A program made the translations under genes and the position numbers. From Urechis unicinctus (Eukaryota > Annelida > Polychaeta > Xenopneusta > Urechidae): a stretch of DNA of 64,000 bases. Of this stretch, positions 24,796-35,584 are shown piece after piece (the stretch's first letter is position 1; each line of letters begins with the position of its first letter). The notes below the pieces were generated by a model. That model was given only the letters and a program-made list of their open reading frames with translations. It was not told the DNA's origin and did no database searches. Location of the stretch: positions 31,337,750-31,401,749 of the forward strand of contig CM067353.1 in assembly GCA_034190875.2 (NCBI GenBank), written 5' to 3'.

Positions 24796-25669
24796 TCAAA
24801 ATGAGACTCCTGCAACTGTTTCTTGGGTAGATGGCCTGGCACAGGAGCAATGTTCAAACTGATTTTGCCGGGTCATCAGCAGAGCGTTGTGGGTGTTGTT
24901 GTGATTGCTATCGCATTGCTTGGGCCTAAAGATTTCTGTCATCATATCTGGTATATGGACATAAGTCTTGACCTCTAAACCGATGACCACGTCTTTGACT
25001 GCTTGTTGAAGCGATTGCTGTACCTGTAACACAACAAATGGCATTATATGGCAAATAGCTAGAACACATTACATGTGCAGCATCAGTATTGTGTTTTCTG
25101 ATAGGACATTTAGTCAGTGTGTAGTTGAGTGTCATGAGAGACTTACATTGGCTGACCAACCCTACTTGAGTGCATATGTCCTATCCCTATACCTGTTGTG
25201 GTCTATTGTCACAACTTGACTGCAGGCAAGGTATAATGAACACCTGATCGCCAGCCATTGAATTAGGGTCAAGAGGATGCAATAATTTCTCTACCTGAAA
25301 TTTACAAATTAAGTAAGGTACCTGGTATGTTTGCAACAACAATCTACAAATCTAAATGGTGCAATGAACTCACAATAGGCCCTTAGATTTTATTTAATCG
25401 GTGACATTTACACAAGTCGATTCAATACAGACCGATTCGATAGCAGGGTATTCATCTGTTCATAATACAACGAGATTACTTACATGTCCAGCAACAACTT
25501 TGCAGCTTCTTCGTTGGTCACACTCCTCACTTCCCTGAATGCCTATCTTAAGACACCCTCGTGTTAGACCGCAGCTGGTCTAGCTCCCGCTTCCTTCTCT
25601 TAGTTGTAGAATCTATTAACAGCTTCTTTTCTCTCCACCTTTTCTTCGTTTCTTGGTTTGATCGTCCAT
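24796..25669 (-). pseudogene. Convergent degraded minus-strand gene, possible transposase remnant
   Basis: A terminal exon (25,023 down to 24,796, stop TGA) is preceded by a consensus GTAAGT...ACAG intron (25,146-25,024). The upstream exon is 25,294-25,147. In the phase that joins them, the text contains TIDHNRYRDRTYALK, then a TAG stop at 25,164-25,162. After the junction comes VKDVV, followed by EVKTYVHIPDMMTEIF. The DHN-to-YIPDLM layout is what I associate with C-terminal parts of invertebrate Kolobok-like proteins, but this is a memory-based resemblance. Further upstream lie a K/R-rich frame (about 25,665-25,560), an ATG at 25,669 and another GTAAGT donor near 25,485. The exon chain between them is unresolved. 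At least one in-frame stop shows decay. Confidence 0.35.
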
Positions 25670-25924
25670 TATCGCAATGAAAATAGCGCAAACTAAACAC
25701 CCGCCGGCGGCAATCGGCACAGAGTGATGACGTTTCTGCGCTTCCGGAATTAATAATACATGAGCTTCCAAATATGGTCTATTCTTGGCTGGAAGTGAAA
25801 AATAAGGAATTGAAGGTTTATTTACGAACAACAAGAAATATATACGGCAATTCCAACTTTGGAATCCGGATATCAGCACCATTTAGGGTACTCTTGGAAT
25901 TAGCAACTTTTTTTTTCGATTCGA

Positions 25925-25945
25925 TTTTTTGAAAAAAATGCACCT
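25925..25945 (-). repeat. Right terminal inverted repeat of the TTAA element
   Basis: Read on the minus strand the end is AGGTGCATTTTTTTCAAAAA, immediately inside the TTAA at 25,946-25,949. It matches the left end at 22,228. Confidence 0.85.
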
Positions 25946-25949
25946 TTAA

Positions 25950-28900
25950 AGAAGCAATGCTATTTTCCCCATGATTATTGACAGTCTGAAACGCTTTGCA
26001 TGAATGTAGATTTTTCTGACCAAGGGCATTGTTCTAATCAATTGTCATCGTCCGATTATTGCTGAATAACGAATGCGAACGCAGCACAGTATTTGCAACG
26101 TGCATTAAATTTATATGTGAACATTGTCTTCATCTTTATGCATCACTAACATTCCTGTGATCACAAAAGCGCAGCGGGCCTTTATTATGAGAGAGCTAGT
26201 AGATACATTGTTTCTAGCCTCCGTTTGTTCATCGATGTGTTTGAGACAAAGCGTTCTATCTGATCTCAGAATGGCCTGGTCTCACGTTTCCAGACAATTT
26301 GGAAGTGCCGTAACTGCATGTCTATTTATTACTCACTTTGAAAATATACTGATTAAAGTATGCTTTCCTGCGCAATACAAGGTCTGCTACTCACGGATGC
26401 TGGCACAAACATTATTAACCATTCGCAATACTTTACAACCATAAGACACAGTTGCGCAGTGTGTTAAATACACAGTCCATAAATCTTTGCAAGCCACCAT
26501 ATTTTGTAAGGAAAGCCACTTATGACGTACACAGCTGAAGTTGTCATAATACGCAATATAACCTCGGAGTACTGTCATTCATCGTATCCACCACGCATAT
26601 ATATAATCGTGCAACTGCGATTTATAACCCAGTATACCTACTCTTAAAGCGTTTATATCACGAGAGTGCAATGTCTAGTTGACTGCCGCAAGTAACTTGT
26701 AAACTGAAATTCGATTCGCGTCAGTGTGCCTTGTCTTTCCTGACGCGGTTGTGTATTGCGCACCGAATGCCCAAACATCTGACAACTGCTGCCAAATTTG
26801 GCCATATTGGCATTCGTTATGTATACATGTGAGGACGGCAGTTGATATCAACAACATAGTCTAACCCCGTCATATCTTTTCCTTAATTGAACTGTAGAAT
26901 GACCCACTATTACAAAATTATAATTGTCCGCTCTTCTGTATATTGTGTTCTCAATCAATGCTCTTACCAATAAAAAGTGGCGTATGATTTCAAATATGTG
27001 TCGGTTGCTATCAGACTGACTGCTACCTATTGCTTTTTGAAAGAAAACGATTACTCTGTACAATGATGGAGAACGTTGAGTTACTTCTAGATATACTAGC
27101 GGTTTGCCTGACTTCGCCTCGGTGTGACATGATGCAGATGTGAGCTGCGTATACAATGGATTCCAGCCCACGATTTCACGACAGGTCTCATCTTGTAAGA
27201 TTGGGAGTGACTAATCGTCTGGAAGTGCTGCGATAACTATCCTAGACTCAGTCATTCATCGAACTAACACTACAAAATACCAGCCATTGTGGCCAGCATT
27301 GGTAGGGATATCGGTAAAATGTGAGTCGAGTAATAGTATTTACAGCACAACTGGCGCTCAGCCAAACACTTTAAGTCATAGATGTACATTTACTAACGGA
27401 GGTCACCATGTTTTTTCTAACCTTCTAATCGTGAAGATCGAGTTCTACAGGAATAAATATGTGACGTATTTGCAGTGCTACTACAGCATACTACCATACT
27501 TTACACGTAATCAATAGCAGCGACAAATACTAGCAATATAAACCAGGTAACTGTGGCACCGCTCCCATTCATCTACACACTCGTCTACACATAGAGTGTG
27601 CATAAAGTAACGTAAATAGCAGTTGCCAGTGTAAATCTTTTGTCGGTGAAGAATTTATTATTCCCAGGCTACTTCATCTATTTATCCAGACCGTAGTTCC
27701 AGGGCTCACATCATTGGGTCCAGAGGTTGGATCGTATTTGAAGAGTGAGTCATATATCAGGTAGAGTATAGAAGCGCCTCAACCTGACTGGCTCTGGAAC
27801 AAAACTATCCCTTATTGATGTTTGATATTTCGGTCCTTTCACATGATTGAAGTTAACTTTTGTGTCGGCCCTTTTTTGAATCCTGGGTTTTCATTTTGTT
27901 AATTAGAATACGTTTAAAACCAAGCTTGCTGTTGTTTTTGAAAAGTCAAGGTGAAATCAGGGAGTTTATAAGATACATAATAAATCGTTGGGAAGCAATG
28001 GCAGATTATCGTTGCAAATATAAAGCACTTGGATTATCGGTTGCACAAATCCTCGTGCATTGCGTAGACGTCGGTTCTTAGCTTAGACATTGATTAAACA
28101 GAATCAAGTGACTACCATATTATTTGAAATAATTGAAAATGTGCTCCAAAACTGCAACTCTGATTGCCCATTATACAAACTCTGAATGAGGTATCGAACC
28201 AAAATGATAAAAGAAACTCGACTTGGTCTGCTGCAGGAAGTTCCCTCAAGTGCCATGGTCGGGATAAATAAATGAAGCAACTCGGTAATCGACACAAGTT
28301 TTGAGCAGGCAGCTGTGGTGCTAACAAGACCCCAACAAAAGTTGTTAGCGAATTAGATAGCTAATTGAGACTTTATTGCTTTAAAAAACAACTAGCTGGT
28401 TTACAATGCTGTTATCTGGTGTCGCTTTTGAGCACGGATAAAGTACGATAGCACGCTAAGATAGCACTGGCAAAGCATCACAAATCTCTTTACTATAACG
28501 TCTGTTACTTGAGTGGGTGGTTGCACGCCAGTTGTGATGCATACACCTCAGACAAGCTCGCGCTACACTAGATTTTTACATTTATATCGATAGAAACTAC
28601 CATCATCAACACATAATGCCAATATCGTAAAATATGTTAGCTGTTAGCAGCTAATGTGCCAAGTGGTACGCAAACTACAACCGCACTATAACCGAAACGT
28701 ACATTCCAGTAAGCATCTAATCAGTGATTTGAGGCCAATTGTTAGATACAACACCAAGCTTCTTCATGATATGATCGTCTTAAAGGGTCGGGAGGACGTG
28801 TTATGAGCCGTGGTTTGACGATTAAAAATTTTAGTATTATACGAAGATGGACGACGGAATTTGCATGCATCGTGTTATCAATATAATATGCATATTTTAA

Positions 28901-30190
28901 TCAGGAGCATACCACGAACGGACATTATTCGACTGCAGACCTTTTGAATAAGGCTGTTTTGGCCGTAAGTGCATCGTGGGTCGGGCAAATGTTGTTGTGC
29001 ATACAGACCCGATAATGGGGAATATTGCTAATAATTAACGCAGACCGATTATTTAACCCGCATTTCAGGAATGGATTATACACGGATATGCAGAACACTG
29101 AACAAAGGCATCTATACTGTATTGATGGTACAATACCTCTAACATAGGTGGAAAATGCGACCATAAGGAAAGCTATCCCTCTTGCGACGTCTTTTGCAAC
29201 ATGGCTTTTTCATATCACCCTGCCGCACATCACATTAATTCGCGTCCGAGTGATCTTCACTTGTGACGAAACTGATCGAGGAGAAAGACATAATAAGGGA
29301 GGTAAGTATCTGAGGTGATTTTATAGATGGTTGCTATGGCATTGATAGTATTGAAGTGTTATTAATAAAAGCAACAATACCTTCAATCTTCTTCATAAGT
29401 TGTCAGCCAATCGTCGGTGGAACGTAACACCTTATTATGACATCACACACGTCACAATACACAGACCCTGACCTGAGGCGCATATGATGTCGCTTTAACA
29501 TGGAAGCATAGGAATTGAGTGATATGCTTATTTGCGCAAATCAGTTCAACATAGAACGGTCTTTAAAAAATGTTATCAAAGAGCATACATTTGGCATATG
29601 GTCGCTTTAAATACGTCCGACCGAACAACAATCTGCATGTCAAAACTCTTCTCGGTGACGTCGCTATACCGTCCACATATCCTTCACGACTGCGCAAGAA
29701 TATCCACGGATAACATCTTAAAGTCGACGTGGGCGATGAATCACACTTACCTTGCAGTTTGAAGAATGACTCCCTTTGATCTCCATTGATACTAATGAAT
29801 CGAGCGTTTGCTGGTGAACATGGTTCTACGTTCAATTGAAAAAAATATAAATCGCGACATCTACTGATGCATTTATGTTCTATGCTACATGGGTGCCACC
29901 GCAATCGTAATTGCAGCATTACGATACTGTTGACATCATTTTTGTGCAAACAATGATAACTGTTTCAATGCAACTGTACCTTGATATTCATACAGTGTCT
30001 GTGTCAAAGGCGAGAAATATATATATTAGAATAGCCATTACTATACACTAAAATGTATCGCTTCATATACTGGCATTAGCGCTATGCGCATGAATGAACC
30101 CATATATGGTTGTACGCATCCATTAGCTGGCGTTGCTATGGTGATAATGGGGTATAGCATTTTGCTCGTATATCATGGACGACGGGATGA
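25950..30190. other. Copy A duplicated segment, no supported gene
   Basis: This stretch aligns with B 50.10-52.92 and 56.21-58.43 kb. The best shared frame (26,157-26,360 with B 50,263-50,460) has about 4 silent and 15 replacement codon differences by my reading, as expected for unconstrained DNA. Another shared frame at 28,803 onward is broken in A by TAA and followed by GTAAGT in both copies. About 180 bp at 28,620-28,795 are absent from B. Confidence 0.5.
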
Positions 30191-30192
30191 AT

Positions 30193-30233
30193 AGTGACAA
30201 AGGGTTGCTCATCATGCTTGCAGCTTTGTCACT
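30193..30233. repeat. 10-bp perfect hairpin in the most conserved stretch of the duplication
   Basis: AGTGACAAAG (30,193-30,202) and CTTTGTCACT (30,224-30,233) form a perfect stem with a 21-nt loop. In copy B (58,503-58,543) the only change is A to G in the right arm. This turns one pair into G-T (G-U in RNA), and the loop is identical. It lies in a 115-bp stretch with 2 differences. This is suggestive of a structured element, but a single change is thin evidence. Confidence 0.45.
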
Positions 30234-30604
30234 GGGTAAGGGGTCGTCTTGCAACGTTAGAGCTATTTTTCATGGAGATGCCCTGGCAAAGAGGGCGGTT
30301 TGCGAATATAATGGAAAGATAAGTGCCTTAATTTGAGTATCAGGGTAAAGCATTCTGGGAAGCACAATGTGGCCTCAAATATTCAGCACATTTAGGCTCA
30401 GGATATCTGAGAACTGAGCCAAATTCATCTTTTTTTACCTGAGTGCAAACAAATAACCTTTGAATGGCAAATAGCCAATCGAGTAATATCTTGCCAGTGC
30501 AATCTAAAACAGGTTGTTTAGAGTGCTGATCGTTCCATTAGAAAGTCAATCACAATTCTTCACATCTGCCACTACAAAATATTTTTGCATAACCACGGAT
30601 AACT

Positions 30605-30985
30605 TAGCTTTTATACTGGGCCTCTCTTGTGCTGTCATAGCTTTATTGAAATTACGTTAAGTTTGGGTAACCCTACGCTCTTGAAATTATGTGCTAGACA
30701 GATCTCCACCCCGGTTAACGTTCACAATGTTATCGGCAATTGTTGACGCATGATCGTGTGAAATATACACATGGTTACAAATTCTCTTTCGGCGCTTTCA
30801 GCATCAGCTGTGGGTATTGATTGGATGTAATGATGTGTAGATGCAATTTACCGCTGCTAAAGCAGTAAAAAAACCCGAAGCCGTAATCTTTTTGCTATTA
30901 AGTCCTATCATGTAGAAACACTTATATTTCAAATTAGGTCCTAGTCACTTTGGTCAAATAGTAACTAAGGCTATGACTGTATGAG
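30605..30985. other. ~380 bp present only in copy A
   Basis: A and B agree up to CCACGGATAACTTAGC / CCACGGATAGCTTGGC and resume at TTCATCACCATTATGT. About 380 bp in A are missing from B. GGCACA occurs at both the B junction and the right A boundary, so a deletion in B between short repeats is possible. There is no coding content. Confidence 0.6.
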
Positions 30986-33900
30986 TTTGGCACACGTATA
31001 CACTAATTCGTTCATCACCATTATGTTCAATGCAACGTATGACCGAGGGTTTTCCTTCTAAGCTGCGACTATTTATGGTAAACCTCAATAGCTAGTCACA
31101 ATTCGATAACAGTTTAAGCTTTTATAAGAATATTGCCAAACATGGCACCATCTTTTAATAAGAGCTCTTTATTATTGTACCCGTTCCCTGCACAATGTCA
31201 ATATTGTGCACTGTGTTGATGCATTACGATAGGAGAAAGTAAACTCAACTAAAATATGTGCTCGCTTAATTATACCTTATCATGCGGTGACTGTTTGGCT
31301 TACTTTAAGTGATCTAGCTTGCTGTTGATTCCCTGCTAATGAGCCATTCATTTATTAGTCTTGTTAATTTGTTTTGCCCGGAATTAAATGTTGAGTAGTT
31401 TGATTAAATTTACAATATTAGCTTGACTCTCGTCGCGATAAGCATGACTTCTCCTTGAATGATTCATGCTGCACACGTAATACATAATTGTTACTGACAC
31501 AAATCAACCATCATTTCGAGGACAAACAAACGAATATAAATTCAAGTTATCGCAATTATGCATTGTAAGCTGTTAAAACGCGGTGTGCAGGTAGGCGAAG
31601 CATCTATGCAGAATGGCAATTGCGAAGCAATTACATAGAAACGCAGACCCTGTTCTATTGTACCCATATAAAAGCGATTGGTTGGTAATGCAGTCATTCC
31701 TATTAGTGTGTTGCATGGTATCATAAATCAGGTCAATATAAGAACGAGGCCAGCACTGTACCCGTTTACCTGTTATTAGATAATTCCATAGCCCAGTTAT
31801 CTGTTGATACGTGTGGACGTTATGACAGTTTGGCCATTAATGTGGGTTATCAAAGAATACCAAAACGGTCATTTATTTCCCCTTGGTAGCATTTGTACGC
31901 AGATTATGAAGACAAATATTGATAAGTACACTTACATGAGGTACGCTTATAGTGTTTTCGTTACAGGTATATGTAAAATTTGACATTAAAAAAAACGTGC
32001 TGTCACTGACTTCTACACTCATTCGCAAGGCGTTGGCTAGCATTGTATATGCCGTCACCTCAAAGTTATGTTTTCCTGTTTCGCCATAAAACACAGTAAA
32101 TGTGTTTTGTTTGGAACGATTATATATTAAGGAACTATGCAAAACTTTAATAGATTTAAGGCCCGTTTTGAGCACGGGTAACACTTCCGCGTGAAATTGT
32201 ATATACTACTCGTAGTCTGAATTATACCGTTGACCTATGTGAATGGAGCCCCGCAAATGCACGGCTTCCAATCGCTCCTGAAACTACAGGCCGTCAATGT
32301 TTTGACATGATAACCACGTCGGTAACCATCTTGTTTTCGTCATATTAAGGTGTAGCGATGTTTCAGTCTGTGCACAGTGGAATGTACCACGACTACCTTC
32401 CTCATTAGTTTGATTACAGCGAGCTTTCAGCTTGCTCCCCAAACACCTCGCCAGCTGAACATCACAAGCCCTCTCATCATTTCTTGTAGGCACATCAGAC
32501 ATTGAGATGGAGCATTGCTTATTTAATATGCTAGCTGCCGATCAGATTTAGTGTTGATCTGTTAAGTCTAGTAATGTTTATTGTTCTCGTGAATAAGGTC
32601 AGTATAAATAGCCTACTGCGTTTCGTCTCCGTACATGATCAAATTGTTAGGCAATATGTTGTATTTCCCATAAGTAACTCAAATGGAAGCTGTAGCAAAC
32701 TTTGTTATCACATTCTCGTCGATAGGATAGAAATATGACCGTGCTGGTGATCTTGGCCGCTGTCAAAGCACTCATATATATTTTCCAGTCAAACAATGCA
32801 GAACAAATAAACTGGTAGGATCGATTTCCTTTCTTCACTTAAAGGTATTGATCTACATCGGCGCTGCTATCGTCGTTGATTGGAATAGTCTTGTGATTAA
32901 TGTGCAGCTTTTTTATTACGTTATCTACCGCCGTCTTAGGGTCCTGTTTTTTAAATCGTGTATGGTAAGAAAAAATCCGACTGCAGTCGCATTATTGGTT
33001 GGACACGTTTGGGTTTGAATATTCTCTACTATTTAGGTCATAGGTTATGTTATAAAGCACAAAATACTTGATACAGCGTTAAGACGATTGCCTCATAGCA
33101 ATAGATTCATGAATCGGCTGCTGCTGATTGTTATCGTTTCAGCCGTATGCTACCCATTGCTGGCCTCTCACTTGCACACGCCAGGCATCCTTGATAATGA
33201 ACTATACACTGAGTTGTATATCATTATGCGCTAAAGCGCGGTCAGAAATCACCCACGTTGTGCGTCATATGTTTACACCCCAAAATTATTCACCAGCAGT
33301 TGATTATTTGGCTGGTTATCCTATGCTTGGCTACATAAGCCTCTCACCTGGATTCTATTATGTGGCACCAATAGCAGCAGCTTAGAATTGCGGCAGCAGC
33401 CTACGTTGACACACCTTGGGTTTCGGATTTATATGCACAAATGCTTGAAAGGCAGGCCAAGCTGTGGCCTTCATATATGCAGCTAGCGTGTATTCCGCAA
33501 TCAGAACGAATGACTTATTCCCACACACTTCCTACCAAAATGGTTCCATGAATAGGAAGCAAGCACCTATCCTTCATCATGTTAGACAGTCGCCTTTAAA
33601 CGAATTACGGCGGAAAGATATGCATTGTCGAAGGCAAATGCGATATCAGATGGATATGCATTTATTTTTGGAAGGTACGAACCCTTTGTATAGATACTCA
33701 TGTTGAACAAAATGCAAGAATATGGAATGCGGTATTATTATTAATTTGTACAATTTATCTTGTATACTAAACGGCATATTTTTTGGGCTATAAATTACAC
33801 GAGCTTTAGTGGTCATATAAACAATGCCCGTTAGAATTTACGTATTTTAACAAAAGATAGCTTAAGGAATCCGCATAGTATCGTATTGGTCATGAAGTTA

Positions 33901-34150
33901 GATGCACAATCCAACGTGTTGGTTGGAAAGGGATAATGAAAATGTATTTTTGCACTCGAATAAACCCGAATATGTGCGAATAGACAAATAAAAGGCGTTT
34001 GTGCACAGAGCGGAGCTTGCAATAATATGATTAATGGTTAGGGATACATCGGAGCTTGTATAGGATTTCTGATAACATTAAAATGTTCTGGTTACATGTC
34101 GTGGCTAATGATTATAAAGGCATAAGCTGAGCATAGCACGCCTTATATCC

Positions 34151-34290
34151 TGTGTAATGGGTACACCGCATTAGAATACAATGGGATGAGAGTGATATCG
34201 TTACATATGCTCCTCAGATCATGTTTTTACACATTATGTGTAATGGATACACCACATAAGAATACAATGTAATAAGAGTGGCAGCATTAC
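34151..34290. repeat. Diverged tandem duplication, period 86 bp
   Basis: TGTGTAATGGRTACACC followed by a RAATACAATG motif occurs at 34,151-34,206 and again at 34,237-34,290. The similarity covers about 54 bp of the 86-bp period. Confidence 0.75.
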
Positions 34291-34938
34291 AGAGACTGCA
34301 AAAGTATCTCTGTCCATGAAATCTCTCATTATCTATATTGCGATAAAACTAATCGGTGCACGATCGTCTGGCTAGATTATCCTCTCAAAAGTCTCTTGTC
34401 CCCTATTCCGAAAAAAACAATTCTTGTTCTCTATCAATCGTTCTTGGTTCTTATCGCATGACACCCTACTCTCAGCCAATCAGAGCTCGAGAAAAAGCCG
34501 TGTCGATCTATCACCGATAAACAACTTCATTTGCGAAAGTCCCTCACAGAACCCCGCTGCTCTAGCATGGCAACACTACGGAGGTTCTTAATATCAAGCA
34601 CACCTTACAAGTCTTTTCTAACGAAGGTTTTCTCAGAGTCATTTTCTTGCCAGCCGCTAATCTGGTTGCGTATCGCTCATCGGGAAGTCACGGTATTATC
34701 CCATCCCCCGTCTTAAAATCACTGGCGTCGAATAAATATAAATCTCCGAGATCTCCTGTAATTGAAACCATTATGACAGGCAGCTGAGGCCGAATGGGGG
34801 ATTAAGGCACTACCTTTCATATTAACAGGTTCAAGGCAAATACCTTACATAACATAGGTTCACGCTAGTTATCTTTATTAGGAGACAACGTCGTGCTTGA
34901 TTATCGCGTTTAGGTGCCATCACGCGTGTAGTTGCAAT

Positions 34939-35002
34939 CACGCCGATGATATGGGGAAAGACACTAGGACGCTCCGCGTTCTTTCCCCATATCACCCACG
35001 TG
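34939..35002. repeat. Foldback with 14-bp perfect inner stem
   Basis: TGATATGGGGAAAG (34,947-34,960) and its exact reverse complement (34,981-34,994) flank a 20-nt loop. The arms extend outward to 22 bp with three mismatches. The flanks on both sides contain further TCACG/ATCGCG pieces that may belong to longer, decayed arms. No target duplication was found. Confidence 0.8.
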
Positions 35003-35132
35003 ACCATGCGATAACCATCACCTATCACGCTCGTGTTTACTGCTACTTATCTCGTCAATTTAGGCGATATTCACACAGCAACTAAGTGATATTAGAATTG
35101 AGCCTTGTAAGAAATGGAACTTTTTGTGCGGT

Positions 35133-35584
35133 CTAACGCACAAGCTTGACCCTAGGTGATCGTTGCTGTCCATCCGTTATTGCCGAGAAAAAGACAACCC
35201 TTTCACTAGTAGAAAAAAATATGTTATGTATGGATTTGATGCAGTTATCGTCCATACCAGCAAGATTGCTGCTGCTGGTATTGATCGGGGCGTGGATAGA
35301 CACATCATATCTGTCATCACGGTTTGCGACATTACTGTCACTGAGTCCACCTTGTGTATGGCTTTCCTCGTTAGAGTTGATACAATACGAAACGGGTGGG
35401 AATGCATTATGATCAACGTTTTTTCGAGACCCGAACATCCGATAACATGCGATGTTTGGGCAATTTGAGCATCGAATGTTTACACATTGGTCGTTCTTCA
35501 TTATCGATGCTCTTCCGGCACATACTGCATATCATAGATTACATTGGCTGCAGGGATATCATGCTTACTGTAAGAAAATTTTAA
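35133..35584. other. Patch open in several frames on both strands
   Basis: At least five overlapping frames are open across this 450-bp patch: minus 35,133-35,501 (122 codons) and 35,177-35,416; plus 35,146-35,412, 35,163-35,468 and 35,396-35,584. At most one could be coding, and none has a recognisable motif. The low stop density is unusual for the surrounding AT-rich sequence. Confidence 0.35.

Larger units (their letters stand above)
22228..25945. mobile_element. TTAA-flanked DNA transposon with P2X7-like domain gene (3.7 kb)
   Basis: Both ends are flanked by TTAA (22,224-22,227 and 25,946-25,949), the target duplication made by Kolobok and piggyBac transposases. The inverted ends read AGATGCATTTTTTCAAAA on the left and AGGTGCATTTTTTTCAAAA on the right (reverse complement). 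They differ by one substitution and the length of a T run. Copy B has an unoccupied site at about 50,080-50,098, and its sequence resumes at GGCAATGCTATTT just as A does after the element. Inside are a plus-strand multi-exon gene with a C-terminal P2X7-like cysteine domain (left) and a convergent, degraded minus-strand gene (right). Kolobok is my preferred superfamily because the ends do not start with the CCC/CCY typical of piggyBac, but I cannot confirm a transposase. Broken frames in both genes suggest the copy is inactive. The insertion postdates the duplication unless B lost it precisely. Confidence 0.85.

Noticed and set aside
26124-26444. 106-codon plus frame recurring in copy B at 50,263-50,613 (ITKAQRAFI...)
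   Set aside because: About 15 replacement and 4 silent codon changes over the shared part, different C-terminal ends, and no motif. No sign of protein-level selection.
33128-33385. 85-codon plus frame shared in part with copy B (62,100-62,291)
   Set aside because: In B a frameshift near GCTGGTTAATCC truncates it, and substitutions are mostly replacements. It may be an ancient exon relic, but the sequence does not support a gene.
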